Positions 27,216 to 35,560 of a stretch of 64,000 nucleotides of DNA are shown here, piece by piece. The stretch is from Tissierella sp. MB52-C2 (GTDB lineage: Bacteria; Bacillota; Clostridia; Tissierellales; Tissierellaceae), in the NCBI RefSeq assembly GCF_030931715.1, contig NZ_CP133261.1, positions 1,178,001-1,242,000 on the forward strand, read 5' to 3'. The first letter of the stretch is position 1; every line of letters begins with the position of its first letter. The notes beneath the pieces are model-generated. The model saw only the letters and a program-made list of their open reading frames with translations, was not told where the DNA came from and searched no databases. The position numbers and the translations under genes are program-made.

Positions 27216-29783
27216 TTGGTTATATTTAAACTGGCAATATCTTATATGAAAAAGCAGAAAAGAAAAACACTAGCATTATTATCAAGTATTATACTTTCTG
27301 TAATGCTTATTTTTTCTATGATAGTAATTAGAGATTCGGGATATGATTCTCAAATACAAGAGGCAAAAAATCTATATGGAGACTATCAAATATGGTTTGA
27401 AGGTATAGATATAAATAAAGCTAAGGCGTTAGAGGGAGATAAGGATGTAATAAAGATAGGTAAAGTTAAATATTTTTGTGAAATAGTAAATAAGGATACT
27501 GGTGTAAAACTAGATTTAAACTCTTATGATAAAGATTTTATAACGTCTTTAAATTATAAATTAGTAGGCAGAGAACCAATAAAAGATGGAGAGATAGTAA
27601 TTGAAAAAGAAGCATTAAATCAAATGGGGATAAATGATTATACAAATAAAGACATAGATATGATGTTATTAAATAAATATTCTGATACAGAAGATATTAA
27701 CTATATAGAAAGTTTCAATAAAAAATTTAAAATTGTTGGTGTATTAGAAAAACCAAAAGAGTATTATAATTCGTTATCTAATTCCATAGGTGGTATAACT
27801 AGTCAAGGGTTTGTACATGAGAACTCAGATTTTCCAATAAAGACAGAAGACACATATAAGGGAACTATTCTTTTAAAATCAGAGGACAACACAAATAAGT
27901 TTCTCCAAAAAATGGAGAAAAAGTTAAATCTTAGTTGGGATTATTTACACGAAAATACAGAGGTTAGTACAGCAAAACTTTTAAAAGAAATGTCTATTAT
28001 GAATTTGGAAAACATACAAAATACTATTATATTTATATTTATATCTTGTCTTGTAATATACAATATTTTTAATATTATTCTACAAGATATGATAACACAA
28101 ATAGGTCTTATGAGGGCTATAGGAATGTCTAGAAAAAAGGTTAAATTAATGTTTATACAACTAGGATTTATATATATATTATTTGGAACAATATTAGGTA
28201 TTATATTTGGGACGATATTATCATATTTTGGAGTTAGGTTGGTATATGGTTATAGTACAAAATTAACTATAAATTATATGAGTATAGTTTGTTCTTTTGG
28301 AGTTTCAACTTTATCAGTATCTATAAGTACCATCATGCTTATTAGAAAAGCTATGAAGCTATCAATAGTAGACTCTATAAAAAATAGTGAAAAATACAGA
28401 AAAAAATTAAGGAGAAAAAGAGTTAAGTTAAGTAACAATATAATAAGAACAATATCAATTAGAAATATTTGGAGAAATAAATCAAGAACTATTATAACTA
28501 TGTTATCAATTACAATAGTTGGGATTATGTTTATTCTTAATTTTGGTATAAAGGCCCATGTGAAAACTAATATAGAAGAGGGTATAACAGGTGGAATGTT
28601 TGGAATGTCATATGGCACTGTGGATAAAACAGTAAGTGGAAGTTTTAATGGTACAGATAGTTTGTTTTATAAACTTGATGAAATTATTATAGAAAAAATA
28701 AATAATATAAAAGAAGTTAGTAAAATAGAGCCTAATTTTTTTAATTCTGAGGGTCATATATTGATTTCTAAAGACAAAATATCCAAAGCTTATGAAGATG
28801 AGTTGGATAGGAAGAATAAACTGTACCAAGAAAGTTATAACAATGAATATCCACTTCTTATAAGAGGATATAGTGACGAAATTTTAGAGAGTAGAGAATC
28901 CTTTATAGAAGAAGGACAAAATTTAATAAACAATGCAGAGGGAAGATATAAAAAAGTTCTACTTGTAAATAATACTTATTCTATGATAACAAATTCATTT
29001 GAATCTAGAGTTATAGATAAGGTTAAAGTAGGGGATATAATAACTATAAAAATTCCAGTATATAAAAATGGTTTGGAAAAGTATGAAACCATCAAGGTTC
29101 AATTAGCAGGTATAATGGATAAAATCTATGCAGCATCACAGGATGGAAATGTAGGAGTGTCAGGGGCACAGGTAATATTTAGAGAAGAGGACTATAGAGA
29201 ATTAACTGGTCAAAAATATTATAATAAAATCTATGTAATGGCTGAAAAAGGCAAGTTAAACCGTGTAGAAGAAGAACTAGAAAAACTAACAAACAAGTAT
29301 GCTTTCAGTACAATAGGTGGCAAGGGAGAGGATCAAAAAGTAGTAGGAGCACAACAGACATCAGAAGAAAAACTTTCCTTAATATATCAATGTCTAATAT
29401 TATTAATTCTTTCGGTAAATAGTATTTTTATTATGAGAAGTAATATTATTTCTAGAAAAAAAGAAATAGGAGTATTAAGAGCCATAGGAATGAGCTTAAA
29501 AGATATAAATAAGACATTAATAATAGAGGGTGAGTACTATGGGGTAGTAGCCTCTTTTATAGGGTCTATAATTGCAATAATAAACTATAATATGGGAATT
29601 GCAAGAGCCAATAAAAGCTTAATAAAAGGAGGATTTGCAAGAACGATAAAACATAATATTCCTTGGACTCAAGTATTAATATTATTTTTAATATTTATAT
29701 TCATAGGTTTTTTATCGGTATATTTATCTAGAGATAGAATAGATGGAGTATCAATTTCAGATGGAATTAGGAATATTGATTAG
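27216..29783 (+). CDS. FtsX/MacB-type ABC transporter permease
   Basis: 855 residues. One membrane helix near the N-terminus (residues ~18-37), a large extracytoplasmic domain, a first FtsX domain (~265-380, with MITQIGLMRAIGMSRKKVKLMF), another helix near 420, a second large extracytoplasmic domain, and a second FtsX domain at the C-terminus (~725-850, EIGVLRAIGMSLKDINK). Proteins of this layout export peptides or lipoproteins, or act in peptide-antibiotic resistance. The start is TTG 27216 behind AGAGGTAGG. It is paired with the ATPase 22 bp downstream and probably controlled by the adjacent LytTR system. Confidence 0.9.
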   Translation: MVIFKLAISYMKKQKRKTLALLSSIILSVMLIFSMIVIRDSGYDSQIQEAKNLYGDYQIWFEGIDINKAKALEGDKDVIKIGKVKYFCEIVNKDTGVKLDLNSYDKDFITSLNYKLVGREPIKDGEIVIEKEALNQMGINDYTNKDIDMMLLNKYSDTEDINYIESFNKKFKIVGVLEKPKEYYNSLSNSIGGITSQGFVHENSDFPIKTEDTYKGTILLKSEDNTNKFLQKMEKKLNLSWDYLHENTEVSTAKLLKEMSIMNLENIQNTIIFIFISCLVIYNIFNIILQDMITQIGLMRAIGMSRKKVKLMFIQLGFIYILFGTILGIIFGTILSYFGVRLVYGYSTKLTINYMSIVCSFGVSTLSVSISTIMLIRKAMKLSIVDSIKNSEKYRKKLRRKRVKLSNNIIRTISIRNIWRNKSRTIITMLSITIVGIMFILNFGIKAHVKTNIEEGITGGMFGMSYGTVDKTVSGSFNGTDSLFYKLDEIIIEKINNIKEVSKIEPNFFNSEGHILISKDKISKAYEDELDRKNKLYQESYNNEYPLLIRGYSDEILESRESFIEEGQNLINNAEGRYKKVLLVNNTYSMITNSFESRVIDKVKVGDIITIKIPVYKNGLEKYETIKVQLAGIMDKIYAASQDGNVGVSGAQVIFREEDYRELTGQKYYNKIYVMAEKGKLNRVEEELEKLTNKYAFSTIGGKGEDQKVVGAQQTSEEKLSLIYQCLILLILSVNSIFIMRSNIISRKKEIGVLRAIGMSLKDINKTLIIEGEYYGVVASFIGSIIAIINYNMGIARANKSLIKGGFARTIKHNIPWTQVLILFLIFIFIGFLSVYLSRDRIDGVSISDGIRNID

Positions 29784-29805
29784 TGTATTATAACGTGAGG
29801 AGAAT

Positions 29806-30474
29806 ATGATTATGAAAAAATTAATGGTTAAAGGTATAGAGAAGGTGTATGGAAGTGATGACAATAAAGTTTGTGCTTTAAGAGGTATAGATCTAGAAAT
29901 AGAACCAGGTAAATTTACAGCAATAGTAGGTCAAAGCGGTTCTGGCAAAAGTACTTTACTTCATTGTATGGCAGGGCTAGATAAACCTAGTTCGGGAAGT
30001 GTTTTTGTAGATGATTTAGATTTATATACTTTAAATGATAATAGATTATCTAAAATAAGAAGAGAGGTATTTGGATTTGTATTTCAAAGTTTCAACCTAA
30101 TACCAGTTATAAATGTTTATGATAATATAACTCTTCCTATATTATTAAATAAAGGTAGTATAGATAAAAGTTATTTAGATGAATTGATATTTAAATTAGG
30201 AATAGAAACTCAGATGAACAAATTTCCAAATGAATTATCTGGAGGGCAACAACAAAGAGTAGCAATAGCTAGAGCATTAGGGAGCAAACCATCAATAATA
30301 TTTGCAGATGAACCTACTGGAAATTTAGATAGCGATACTACTAATGAAGTAATGAACTTATTAAAGTTTTGTGTAGATAAATATAATCAAACATTGGTTA
30401 TGATAACTCATAATAATGAAATTGCAAATAGTGCTGATACAATAATAAATATAAGTGATGGAAGAATTATTTGA
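29806..30474 (+). CDS. MacB/LolD-type ABC transporter ATPase
   Basis: 222 residues, complete ATPase: Walker A GQSGSGKST near residue 43, signature LSGGQQQRVAIARAL near 145, Walker B IIFADEPTGNLDS, and the H-loop MITHN. The subgroup works with FtsX-type permeases, here the preceding gene. Ribosome site GTGAGGAG. The minor in-frame ATG two codons later makes no difference to the domain. Confidence 0.93.
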   Translation: MIMKKLMVKGIEKVYGSDDNKVCALRGIDLEIEPGKFTAIVGQSGSGKSTLLHCMAGLDKPSSGSVFVDDLDLYTLNDNRLSKIRREVFGFVFQSFNLIPVINVYDNITLPILLNKGSIDKSYLDELIFKLGIETQMNKFPNELSGGQQQRVAIARALGSKPSIIFADEPTGNLDSDTTNEVMNLLKFCVDKYNQTLVMITHNNEIANSADTIINISDGRII

Positions 30475-30671
30475 AACAATATATAGATAAACGAGTTCAA
30501 AAATTAATCTATTTGAGAATGTAAATAACTTTGTGCTTTAGATAAGAAACAAGCTGAGAGCTACAAACTTATCAAGATAGTTCTTGTCTAGATGCAGCAA
30601 TCAATATAAGTATTAGATATAGCAATCTTGAAAAAACTCGTGGAAGAAGCGATAGAAATTCAGAATTGTAT

Positions 30672-30740
30672 CTTTCACCAAGGAGGTATCTGATGCTTAG
30701 GACATTATTATTGTCACCTTAGGGCATATAAAGTATGTTG
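30672..30740 (+). repeat. Dispersed ~65-bp repeat, copy 1
   Basis: Contains CACCAAGG followed ~30 bp later by ATTATTGTCACCTTAGGGCA. Related sequences are at 50878, 52220 and 57421. It lies in a gene-free stretch before the ABC-F leader region. Confidence 0.6.
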
Positions 30741-30781
30741 TGGAGATAGAGAAGAAATAGATTTTCTTGATTCTCTCTTTA

Positions 30782-30810
30782 TTGACTTTTTATATGTATA
30801 ATAGTATAAT
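30782..30810 (+). promoter_or_regulatory. Strong sigma-A promoter of the ABC-F leader
   Basis: TTGACT (30782-30787), 17-bp spacer, perfect TATAAT (30805-30810). A transcript would begin near 30817, just ahead of the 6-codon uORF. Confidence 0.85.
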
Positions 30811-30839
30811 GATAAAAAAATGAAATTTGAGGTGAAAAA

Positions 30840-30860
30840 ATGATTAATTTTTCTTGCTAA
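30840..30860 (+). CDS. Six-codon upstream ORF (MINFSC)
   Basis: ATG 30840 with GAGGTG ten bases before it and TAA at 30858-30860. Its codons for F-S-C contain TTCTTGC (30851-30857), which can pair with GCAAGAA downstream. Known: such short uORFs control ABC-F resistance genes by drug-induced ribosome stalling (for example the Listeria lmo0919 and Bacillus vmlR leaders). Inferred: same use here. Confidence 0.7.
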   Translation: MINFSC

Positions 30861-31042
30861 ATTTTAAAGTACATTTAATACAAAGGTAAACAGGTGTGTT
30901 CTGTTTGTTTTGTTGTACTTATGCAAGAAAGTTATTCTTTTTTCTCTTAATATATACACTTGTGTTATGCTATAATCATTAGCTTAATTATGTATATCTA
31001 TGAGCTGTAAGAATAATTAATTCTTGCAGCTCTTATTTTTTT
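30851..31042 (+). promoter_or_regulatory. Ribosome-stalling transcription attenuator upstream of the ABC-F gene
   Basis: Three mutually competing segments are seen: TTCTTGC within the uORF (30851-30857), TGCAAGAA (30922-30929), and TTCTTGCA in the terminator's 3' arm (31021-31028). The middle one can pair with either flank. A hairpin between them (AGTACA...TGTACT, with inner AAACAG/CTGTTT) would bring uORF and middle segment together. A ribosome stalled on the uORF would cover segment one, free the middle segment and break the terminator. A second, extended -10 (TGCTATAAT, 30968-30976) lies inside the region. Confidence 0.75.
31002..31042 (+). terminator. Leader terminator of the ABC-F gene
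   Basis: GAGCTGTAAGAAT (31002-31014) pairs with ATTCTTGCAGCTC (31020-31032) over 13 bp with one G-T pair and a 5-base loop, followed by TTATTTTTTT. Confidence 0.9.
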
Positions 31043-31076
31043 ATAAATAATTCGAATAAGGAGGATAAATAATATT

Positions 31077-31157
31077 ATGATAAATAAAGACACTTTGATA
31101 ACACATGATAATCTCCATATAGAGTCGGATGCTGCAGGCGACACTTATATGGAGTAA
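31077..31157 (+). CDS. 26-residue leader peptide of the ABC-F gene
   Basis: ATG 31077 behind AAGGAGG (31058-31064, 12-base spacing), stop TAA 31155. Residues match the peptide ahead of the Cfr-like gene at M1, N3, I8-T9-H10, L13-H14, S17, G21-D22 and M25-E26, and both are exactly 26 long. The last 15 codons lie within the stem-loop RNA described next. It is not part of the ABC-F protein, which starts at 31223. Confidence 0.75.
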   Translation: MINKDTLITHDNLHIESDAAGDTYME

Positions 31158-31183
31158 TAACGAGGTCGCCTATTGTTCCGACT
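31113..31183 (+). promoter_or_regulatory. Structured leader RNA, copy 1 (ABC-F)
   Basis: Segment 1 CTCCATATA (31113-31121) pairs with TATATGGAG (31146-31154), the last codons of the leader peptide. Segment 2 AGTCGGA (31123-31129) can pair with TCCGACT (31177-31183). Segment 3 AGGCGAC (31136-31142) can pair with GTCGCCT (31165-31171). The order 1-2-3-1'-3'-2' makes the first pairing topologically exclusive of, or pseudoknotted with, the other two. The same order and pairings recur at 32758-32830 with compensating base changes. Confidence 0.75.
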
Positions 31184-31222
31184 TTGTTATTTATACTATT
31201 AAATACAGAGGAGGACAAAAAT

Positions 31223-32701
31223 ATGTCTTTAATAAATGTTACAAGCCTAACCTTCGCTTATGAAGGTAGTTATGATAATATTTTTGAAAATGTAAGTTTT
31301 CAAATTGATACCGATTGGAAATTAGGCTTTACTGGAAGAAATGGAAGAGGAAAGACTACTTTTCTAAATCTCTTGCTTGGGAAATACGAATATAAAGGAA
31401 ATATTTCAGCGGATATGACTTTTGAATATTTTCCTTATGAAGTGCAGGAGCAAAGCAATTTCACCATAGATATCATAAGGGAGATCAGTCCAAATTCAAT
31501 GGATTGGGAAATAGTAAAAGAATTATCTTTGTTAGATATGGACTATGATGCTTTATATAGACAGTTTGATACACTATCTAAAGGAGAGCAGACCAAAGCA
31601 TTGTTAGGTGCTATGTTTTTGAAGGAGAACTCCTTCTTACTTATTGATGAGCCTACTAATCATTTGGATGCTGAAGCTAGGGAAAAACTATGTGATTACT
31701 TGAAAAAAAAGAAAGGATTTATTCTGATTTCACATGATAGGTCTTTTTTGGATAATTGTGTTGACCATATCTTGTCTATCAATAAAACTAATATTGAAAT
31801 ACAAAAAGGAAATTTTTCTTCATGGTGGAGGAACAAAGAATTGCAAGATGGTTTTGAGCTAGCAGAAAACGAAAAATTGAAAAAGGATATTAACAGACTT
31901 TCAAACTCGGCGAAACGTACATCTACGTGGTCAGATAGTGTTGAAAGCAGCAAGTATGGAACTACTAATTCCGGGAGTAAATTAGATAAAGGATATGTTG
32001 GACATAAAGCTGCAAAAATGATGAAGCGTGCCAAAAATATAGAAGCTAGACAACAAAACATGATTGAGGAAAAATCAAAGCTTCTTAAAAATATTGAATC
32101 TAATGAAAGTTTAAAAATAGTACCACTTACTTTCCATGATAAAAAGCTTGTAGAACTTACAGATGTTGCAATTGAATATGATGATAAAATTGTCTGTGAA
32201 GGAGTAAACTTCACTATAGAGCAAGGTGAAAGAATTGCTATTCAAGGAAAGAATGGCAGCGGAAAATCAAGTATATTGAAATTAATTTATGGAGAAGACA
32301 TCCTTCATAGTGGAATTGTAAGAAAGAATAATAAGTTGATTATTTCGTATGTTTCACAAGATACTTCAGATTTATATGGTAACCTATCTGAGTATGCAGA
32401 TAAACACTCTATTGATGAGAGTTTATTTAAATCGATGCTTAGAAAACTTGATTTTTCAAGAGAACAGTTTGAAAAGAATATCGAGGATTTTAGTGGAGGA
32501 CAGAAGAAAAAAGTATTGCTTGCCAAAAGTTTGTGTGAACGGGCACATTTGTATATTTGGGATGAACCATTGAATTTTATTGATGTCATTTCTCGTATGC
32601 AGATTGAGAAATTGCTAATTGAACATGAACTTACAATTTTGTTTGTTGAGCATGATAGTGCATTTTGTGAAAATGTTGCAACAAAAATAATAAAATTGTA
32701 A
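31223..32701 (+). CDS. Lsa-like ABC-F ribosomal protection protein
   Basis: 492 residues from ATG 31223 with AGAGGAGG eight bases upstream; the longer frame from 31184 has no ribosome site. Two ATPase domains without membrane segments: Walker A GRNGRGKTT (~38-46) and GKNGSGKSS (~341-349), signatures LSKGEQTKALLGAMF and FSGGQKKKVLLAKSL, Walker B LLIDEPTNHLD and YIWDEPLNFID, the latter typical of the Lsa group. The linker (~205-300) that reaches the peptidyl transferase centre is long and basic. Lsa-type proteins confer lincosamide, pleuromutilin and streptogramin A resistance. Substrate range here is inferred from family only. Confidence 0.93.
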   Translation: MSLINVTSLTFAYEGSYDNIFENVSFQIDTDWKLGFTGRNGRGKTTFLNLLLGKYEYKGNISADMTFEYFPYEVQEQSNFTIDIIREISPNSMDWEIVKELSLLDMDYDALYRQFDTLSKGEQTKALLGAMFLKENSFLLIDEPTNHLDAEAREKLCDYLKKKKGFILISHDRSFLDNCVDHILSINKTNIEIQKGNFSSWWRNKELQDGFELAENEKLKKDINRLSNSAKRTSTWSDSVESSKYGTTNSGSKLDKGYVGHKAAKMMKRAKNIEARQQNMIEEKSKLLKNIESNESLKIVPLTFHDKKLVELTDVAIEYDDKIVCEGVNFTIEQGERIAIQGKNGSGKSSILKLIYGEDILHSGIVRKNNKLIISYVSQDTSDLYGNLSEYADKHSIDESLFKSMLRKLDFSREQFEKNIEDFSGGQKKKVLLAKSLCERAHLYIWDEPLNFIDVISRMQIEKLLIEHELTILFVEHDSAFCENVATKIIKL

Positions 32702-32721
32702 ATGTAGAAATGGGAATTAAC

Positions 32722-32802
32722 ATGTTTAATGGGAACATAAAAATAACACACAATAGGCTCCATGCAAAGTCAGGTGTTTTGGGCGACGCTTGCATGGAGT
32801 AG
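32722..32802 (+). CDS. 26-residue leader peptide of the Cfr-like gene
   Basis: ATG 32722 lies 20 bp after the ABC-F stop and ends TAG 32800-32802. The same length as, and about half the residues identical with, the ABC-F leader peptide (N3, ITH 8-10, LH 13-14, S17, GD 21-22, ME 25-26). The ribosome site is weak (TGGGA), so translation may rely on coupling to the end of the ABC-F gene. Confidence 0.72.
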   Translation: MFNGNIKITHNRLHAKSGVLGDACME

Positions 32803-32859
32803 TATAAGTCGCTAATTATACTGGCTTTGCTTCCTAACTATTAATAGTGGGGAGGAAGC
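32758..32859 (+). promoter_or_regulatory. Structured leader RNA, copy 2 (Cfr-like gene)
   Basis: CTCCATGCAA (32758-32767) pairs with TTGCATGGAG (32790-32799); GCAAAGTCAG (32764-32773) can pair with CTGGCTTTGC (32821-32830); GGCGAC (32782-32787) can pair with GTCGCT (32808-32813). Compared with copy 1, both sides of each stem changed together. In addition GCTTCC (32829-32834) can pair with GGAAGC (32854-32859), which overlaps the ribosome site of the methyltransferase gene, giving a plausible off state. Confidence 0.75.
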
Positions 32860-32863
32860 CTAG

Positions 32864-33898
32864 ATGAAACGGACAAAAACGAAATATGAAAAAATGAAAC
32901 AAATAATATCAAATCTAAAATTACCTGATTATAGATACGAGCAGGTTACAAAAGCTATTTTTCATCAAAGGATAGATAATTTTGATGATATGCATATGCT
33001 GACAAAAGCGTTAAGGATAGCTTTAGTAAATGAGTTTGGAAATAATGTATCTAGTGTAATACCTGTTTTTTCACAAGATTCCAAACAAGCTCAAAAATTG
33101 TTATTCGAATTGACTGATGGAGAAAGAATAGAAGCTGTTGGACTAAAGTATAAACAGGGGTGGGAATCGTTTTGTATTTCTTCCCAATGTGGCTGTGGTT
33201 TTGGATGTCGTTTTTGTGCAACGGGAAGTGCGGGATTTAAACGCAATCTTACTGCTGATGAGATAACTGACCAATTACTTTATTTCTATTTCAATGACCA
33301 TAGATTGAATAGTATTTCATTTATGGGAATGGGTGAGGCTTTTGCAAATCCGGAGTTATTTGCTGCAGTAAAAATTTTAAGTGATCAAAATTTATTCGGG
33401 TTAAGTCAACGAAGAATTACTATTTCAACAATTGGCATTATACCGGGAATTCAAAGATTGACCAAAGAATTTCCACAAGTGAATCTGGCTTTTTCACTTC
33501 ATTCACCATTTGAAAGTCAACGAAGTGACTTAATGCCTATAAATAAAAGATTTCCATTGAATGAGGTAATGAAGACATTAGATGAGCATATCATTCATAC
33601 GGGGCGACGAGTGTTTATTGCTTATATTATGCTTGAAGGAATTAATAATTCGAAAGAGCATGCAGAGGCAGTTATAGGTTTATTGAAAAATCGTGGTTCA
33701 TGGAAGCATTTATATCACATTAACTTGATACCTTATAATGCTACAGACAAAACAACTTTTAAATTTCAATCTTCAAGTGCTATCAAACAATTTTACAATA
33801 CACTAAAGAAAGCTGGTATTAGTGCAACTGTTAGAACACAATTTGGTTCTGAAATTAGTGCTGCTTGCGGACAGTTGTGTTATGAAAATGAATTATGA
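32864..33898 (+). CDS. Cfr-like 23S rRNA A2503 methyltransferase (radical SAM)
   Basis: 344 residues. Radical-SAM cluster C-x3-C-x2-C is CGFGCRFC (residues ~111-118), and the C-terminal catalytic cysteine is in SAACGQLC (~335). The diagnostic stretch FMGMGEAFANPE has alanine after GMGE, as in Cfr, whereas housekeeping RlmN has proline there (GMGEPL). Co-linear with Cfr over its whole length. Cfr methylates C8 of A2503 and blocks phenicols, lincosamides, oxazolidinones, pleuromutilins and streptogramin A; activity here is inferred. GGGGAGGAAG precedes the ATG. It follows the ABC-F gene in the same direction. Confidence 0.88.
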   Translation: MKRTKTKYEKMKQIISNLKLPDYRYEQVTKAIFHQRIDNFDDMHMLTKALRIALVNEFGNNVSSVIPVFSQDSKQAQKLLFELTDGERIEAVGLKYKQGWESFCISSQCGCGFGCRFCATGSAGFKRNLTADEITDQLLYFYFNDHRLNSISFMGMGEAFANPELFAAVKILSDQNLFGLSQRRITISTIGIIPGIQRLTKEFPQVNLAFSLHSPFESQRSDLMPINKRFPLNEVMKTLDEHIIHTGRRVFIAYIMLEGINNSKEHAEAVIGLLKNRGSWKHLYHINLIPYNATDKTTFKFQSSSAIKQFYNTLKKAGISATVRTQFGSEISAACGQLCYENEL

Positions 33899-33987
33899 TG
33901 TTAGCTCAAAAATATCCATTTGAGTAAAGAAATAGTCTCATTTTAAAGATCTTGAAAATTTTTAATTAAATATTGAAGAGTGTTGTA

Positions 33988-34021
33988 AGTCCCTCAGATT
34001 TTAGATTTGAGGGACTTTTTG
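33988..34021 (+). terminator. Terminator after the Cfr-like gene
   Basis: AGTCCCTCA (33988-33996) pairs with TGAGGGACT (34008-34016), followed by TTTTTGG. It closes the ABC-F/Cfr transcription unit. Confidence 0.88.
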
Positions 34022-34148
34022 GTTAAGATAGATAAACTTTTATACAAGACTAAAGATTAACGTTTATTTTGCTTTATTAATTTTTGCAGTTATAATAAAA
34101 CTAAATGTGTAAATACAAGAGATTTTGAGGATGGAGGAGGAAAATTAC

Positions 34149-34961
34149 ATGGCAAATAATATACACCTTAAAAGTGCACCAAATCAAGCCCTTCAGGTAT
34201 TGGAAGTAATCGAAGAGCTATTTGAGAATCAGTTGATAGGAATTTATCTATATGGTTCAGCGATACTTGGAGGTCTGCATATTAACAGTGATGTGGACAT
34301 TTTAGTGATTATTAATCAAGATTTGACAGAAGCAACAAGAAACGAGTTGACTAAGCGCTTAATGTTTATATCCGGAAAAATTGGATGTAAAAACTTAAAA
34401 AGACCCCTTGAAGTGACTGTAATAAATCAAAATGATATTTCTCCTTGGCAGTTCCCACCTAAATGTGAATTTATGTATGGAGAGTGGCTAAGGGAGCAAA
34501 TGGAGGCAGGGGATATTCCCCAAGCATATTATGACCCTGACGTGGCAATACTCTTGTGGCAGGCAAGAAGCCATAGTTTATCTTTGAAAGGACCGGAAGC
34601 GATTAAAGTAATAGAGCACATACCAATGAAAGACATCCAAAAAGCAATTAGATGTTCTTTACCAGAATTGATTGCTGGTGTAAAAGGTGATGAACGGAAT
34701 GTGCTTTTGACATTAGCCAGAATGTGGTTTACAATATCCACTGGTGAAATTTGTTCAAAAGATATGGCAGCAGAATGGGCAACTCCCAGACTTCCACAAA
34801 ATCTTGCTGTACTACTTGAAATAGCTCGAAAAGCTTATCTGGGTGAATGTGATGATTGCTGGAGCGATTTAGAAGCTGAGATAACTTCACTTGTTACCTT
34901 TATGAACAAGTCCATTGAAAGTTTGCTTGATAACATAGATAATTCCGATTTAACGAAGTAA
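34149..34961 (+). CDS. ANT(9)/AadA-like aminoglycoside nucleotidyltransferase
   Basis: 270 residues from ATG 34149 (GGAGGAGG at 34133-34140). The nucleotidyltransferase signature is GSAILGGLHINSDVDILVI (near residue 32): GS, then SDxD metal ligands. The following blocks PLEVTVI, FPPKCEFMYGEWL and the C-terminal helical domain with LTLARMWFTISTGEICSKD match streptomycin/spectinomycin adenylyltransferases. The enzyme would transfer AMP to the drug. It has its own leader after the Cfr terminator, so it is co-located rather than co-transcribed. Confidence 0.88.
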   Translation: MANNIHLKSAPNQALQVLEVIEELFENQLIGIYLYGSAILGGLHINSDVDILVIINQDLTEATRNELTKRLMFISGKIGCKNLKRPLEVTVINQNDISPWQFPPKCEFMYGEWLREQMEAGDIPQAYYDPDVAILLWQARSHSLSLKGPEAIKVIEHIPMKDIQKAIRCSLPELIAGVKGDERNVLLTLARMWFTISTGEICSKDMAAEWATPRLPQNLAVLLEIARKAYLGECDDCWSDLEAEITSLVTFMNKSIESLLDNIDNSDLTK

Positions 34962-35030
34962 TTTTTAAAAGGATGAAAACTCTTTGGAGAGTAATAGTAA
35001 ATTAAAGGTAATTTTAAATAAGACAATAAA

Positions 35031-35061
35031 AAACCACGACAATTTGTAATTGTCGTGGTTT
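35031..35061. terminator. Bidirectional hairpin between convergent genes
   Basis: Perfect 14-bp stem AAACCACGACAATT (35031-35044) / AATTGTCGTGGTTT (35048-35061) with a 3-base loop. A better T tract follows on the minus strand, matching the VOC gene that ends at 35129. Confidence 0.8.
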
Positions 35062-35128
35062 AACTGTACTTTTAAAACGGTAAATAGACAAGATTTAGAA
35101 CTTTAAGTAGTTCTTTACTTGATTTGAC

Positions 35129-35509
35129 TTAACCACGAAATTCGATATGTTCGTCGTCTGGGCCTTTAAAGACTACTCTTTTCCAACCTTTTTCTCGAGG
35201 AGTTCTGGGCCTGGTGATATGCGGCTTGGTCACAACAGGCACACCCGCTTTTATGAGTCTATCGTAATCTGCATCGAAGTCATCGCTAATAAGGCAAAAG
35301 TGGTATCCGGAATTCACTTTTTTATTTGTCCAATTCTCAAGTTCTAATACAGTCTCACCTAGCTGAAGATAGACAACTTTTTCAATCTCGGGTATACCAG
35401 GAACATCATGTTCAAAATATTTTTTAAATCCAAAGTTTTTTTCATAAAATTCAATAGACTTTTTTCTGTCTTTTACAGAAATTGCAATATGATCAATGTG
35501 TGTAAACAT
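35129..35509 (-). CDS. VOC-superfamily (glyoxalase/bleomycin resistance-like) protein
   Basis: 126 residues in two beta-alpha-beta-beta-beta halves. The start FTHIDHIAISVKDRKKSIEFYEKNFGFKKYF is diagnostic, and the C-terminal VVFKGPDDEHIEFRG carries the usual metal-site glutamate. The substrate cannot be predicted (glyoxalase, dioxygenase, or drug-binding protein are all possible). It is transcribed divergently from an HxlR regulator 100 bp away, which probably controls it. Confidence 0.88.
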   Translation of the reverse strand: MFTHIDHIAISVKDRKKSIEFYEKNFGFKKYFEHDVPGIPEIEKVVYLQLGETVLELENWTNKKVNSGYHFCLISDDFDADYDRLIKAGVPVVTKPHITRPRTPREKGWKRVVFKGPDDEHIEFRG

Positions 35510-35560
35510 TTATCTAGCCGGCCTTCTTTGAATATTTCTTTACGGGCACTTTTCAGTTCA

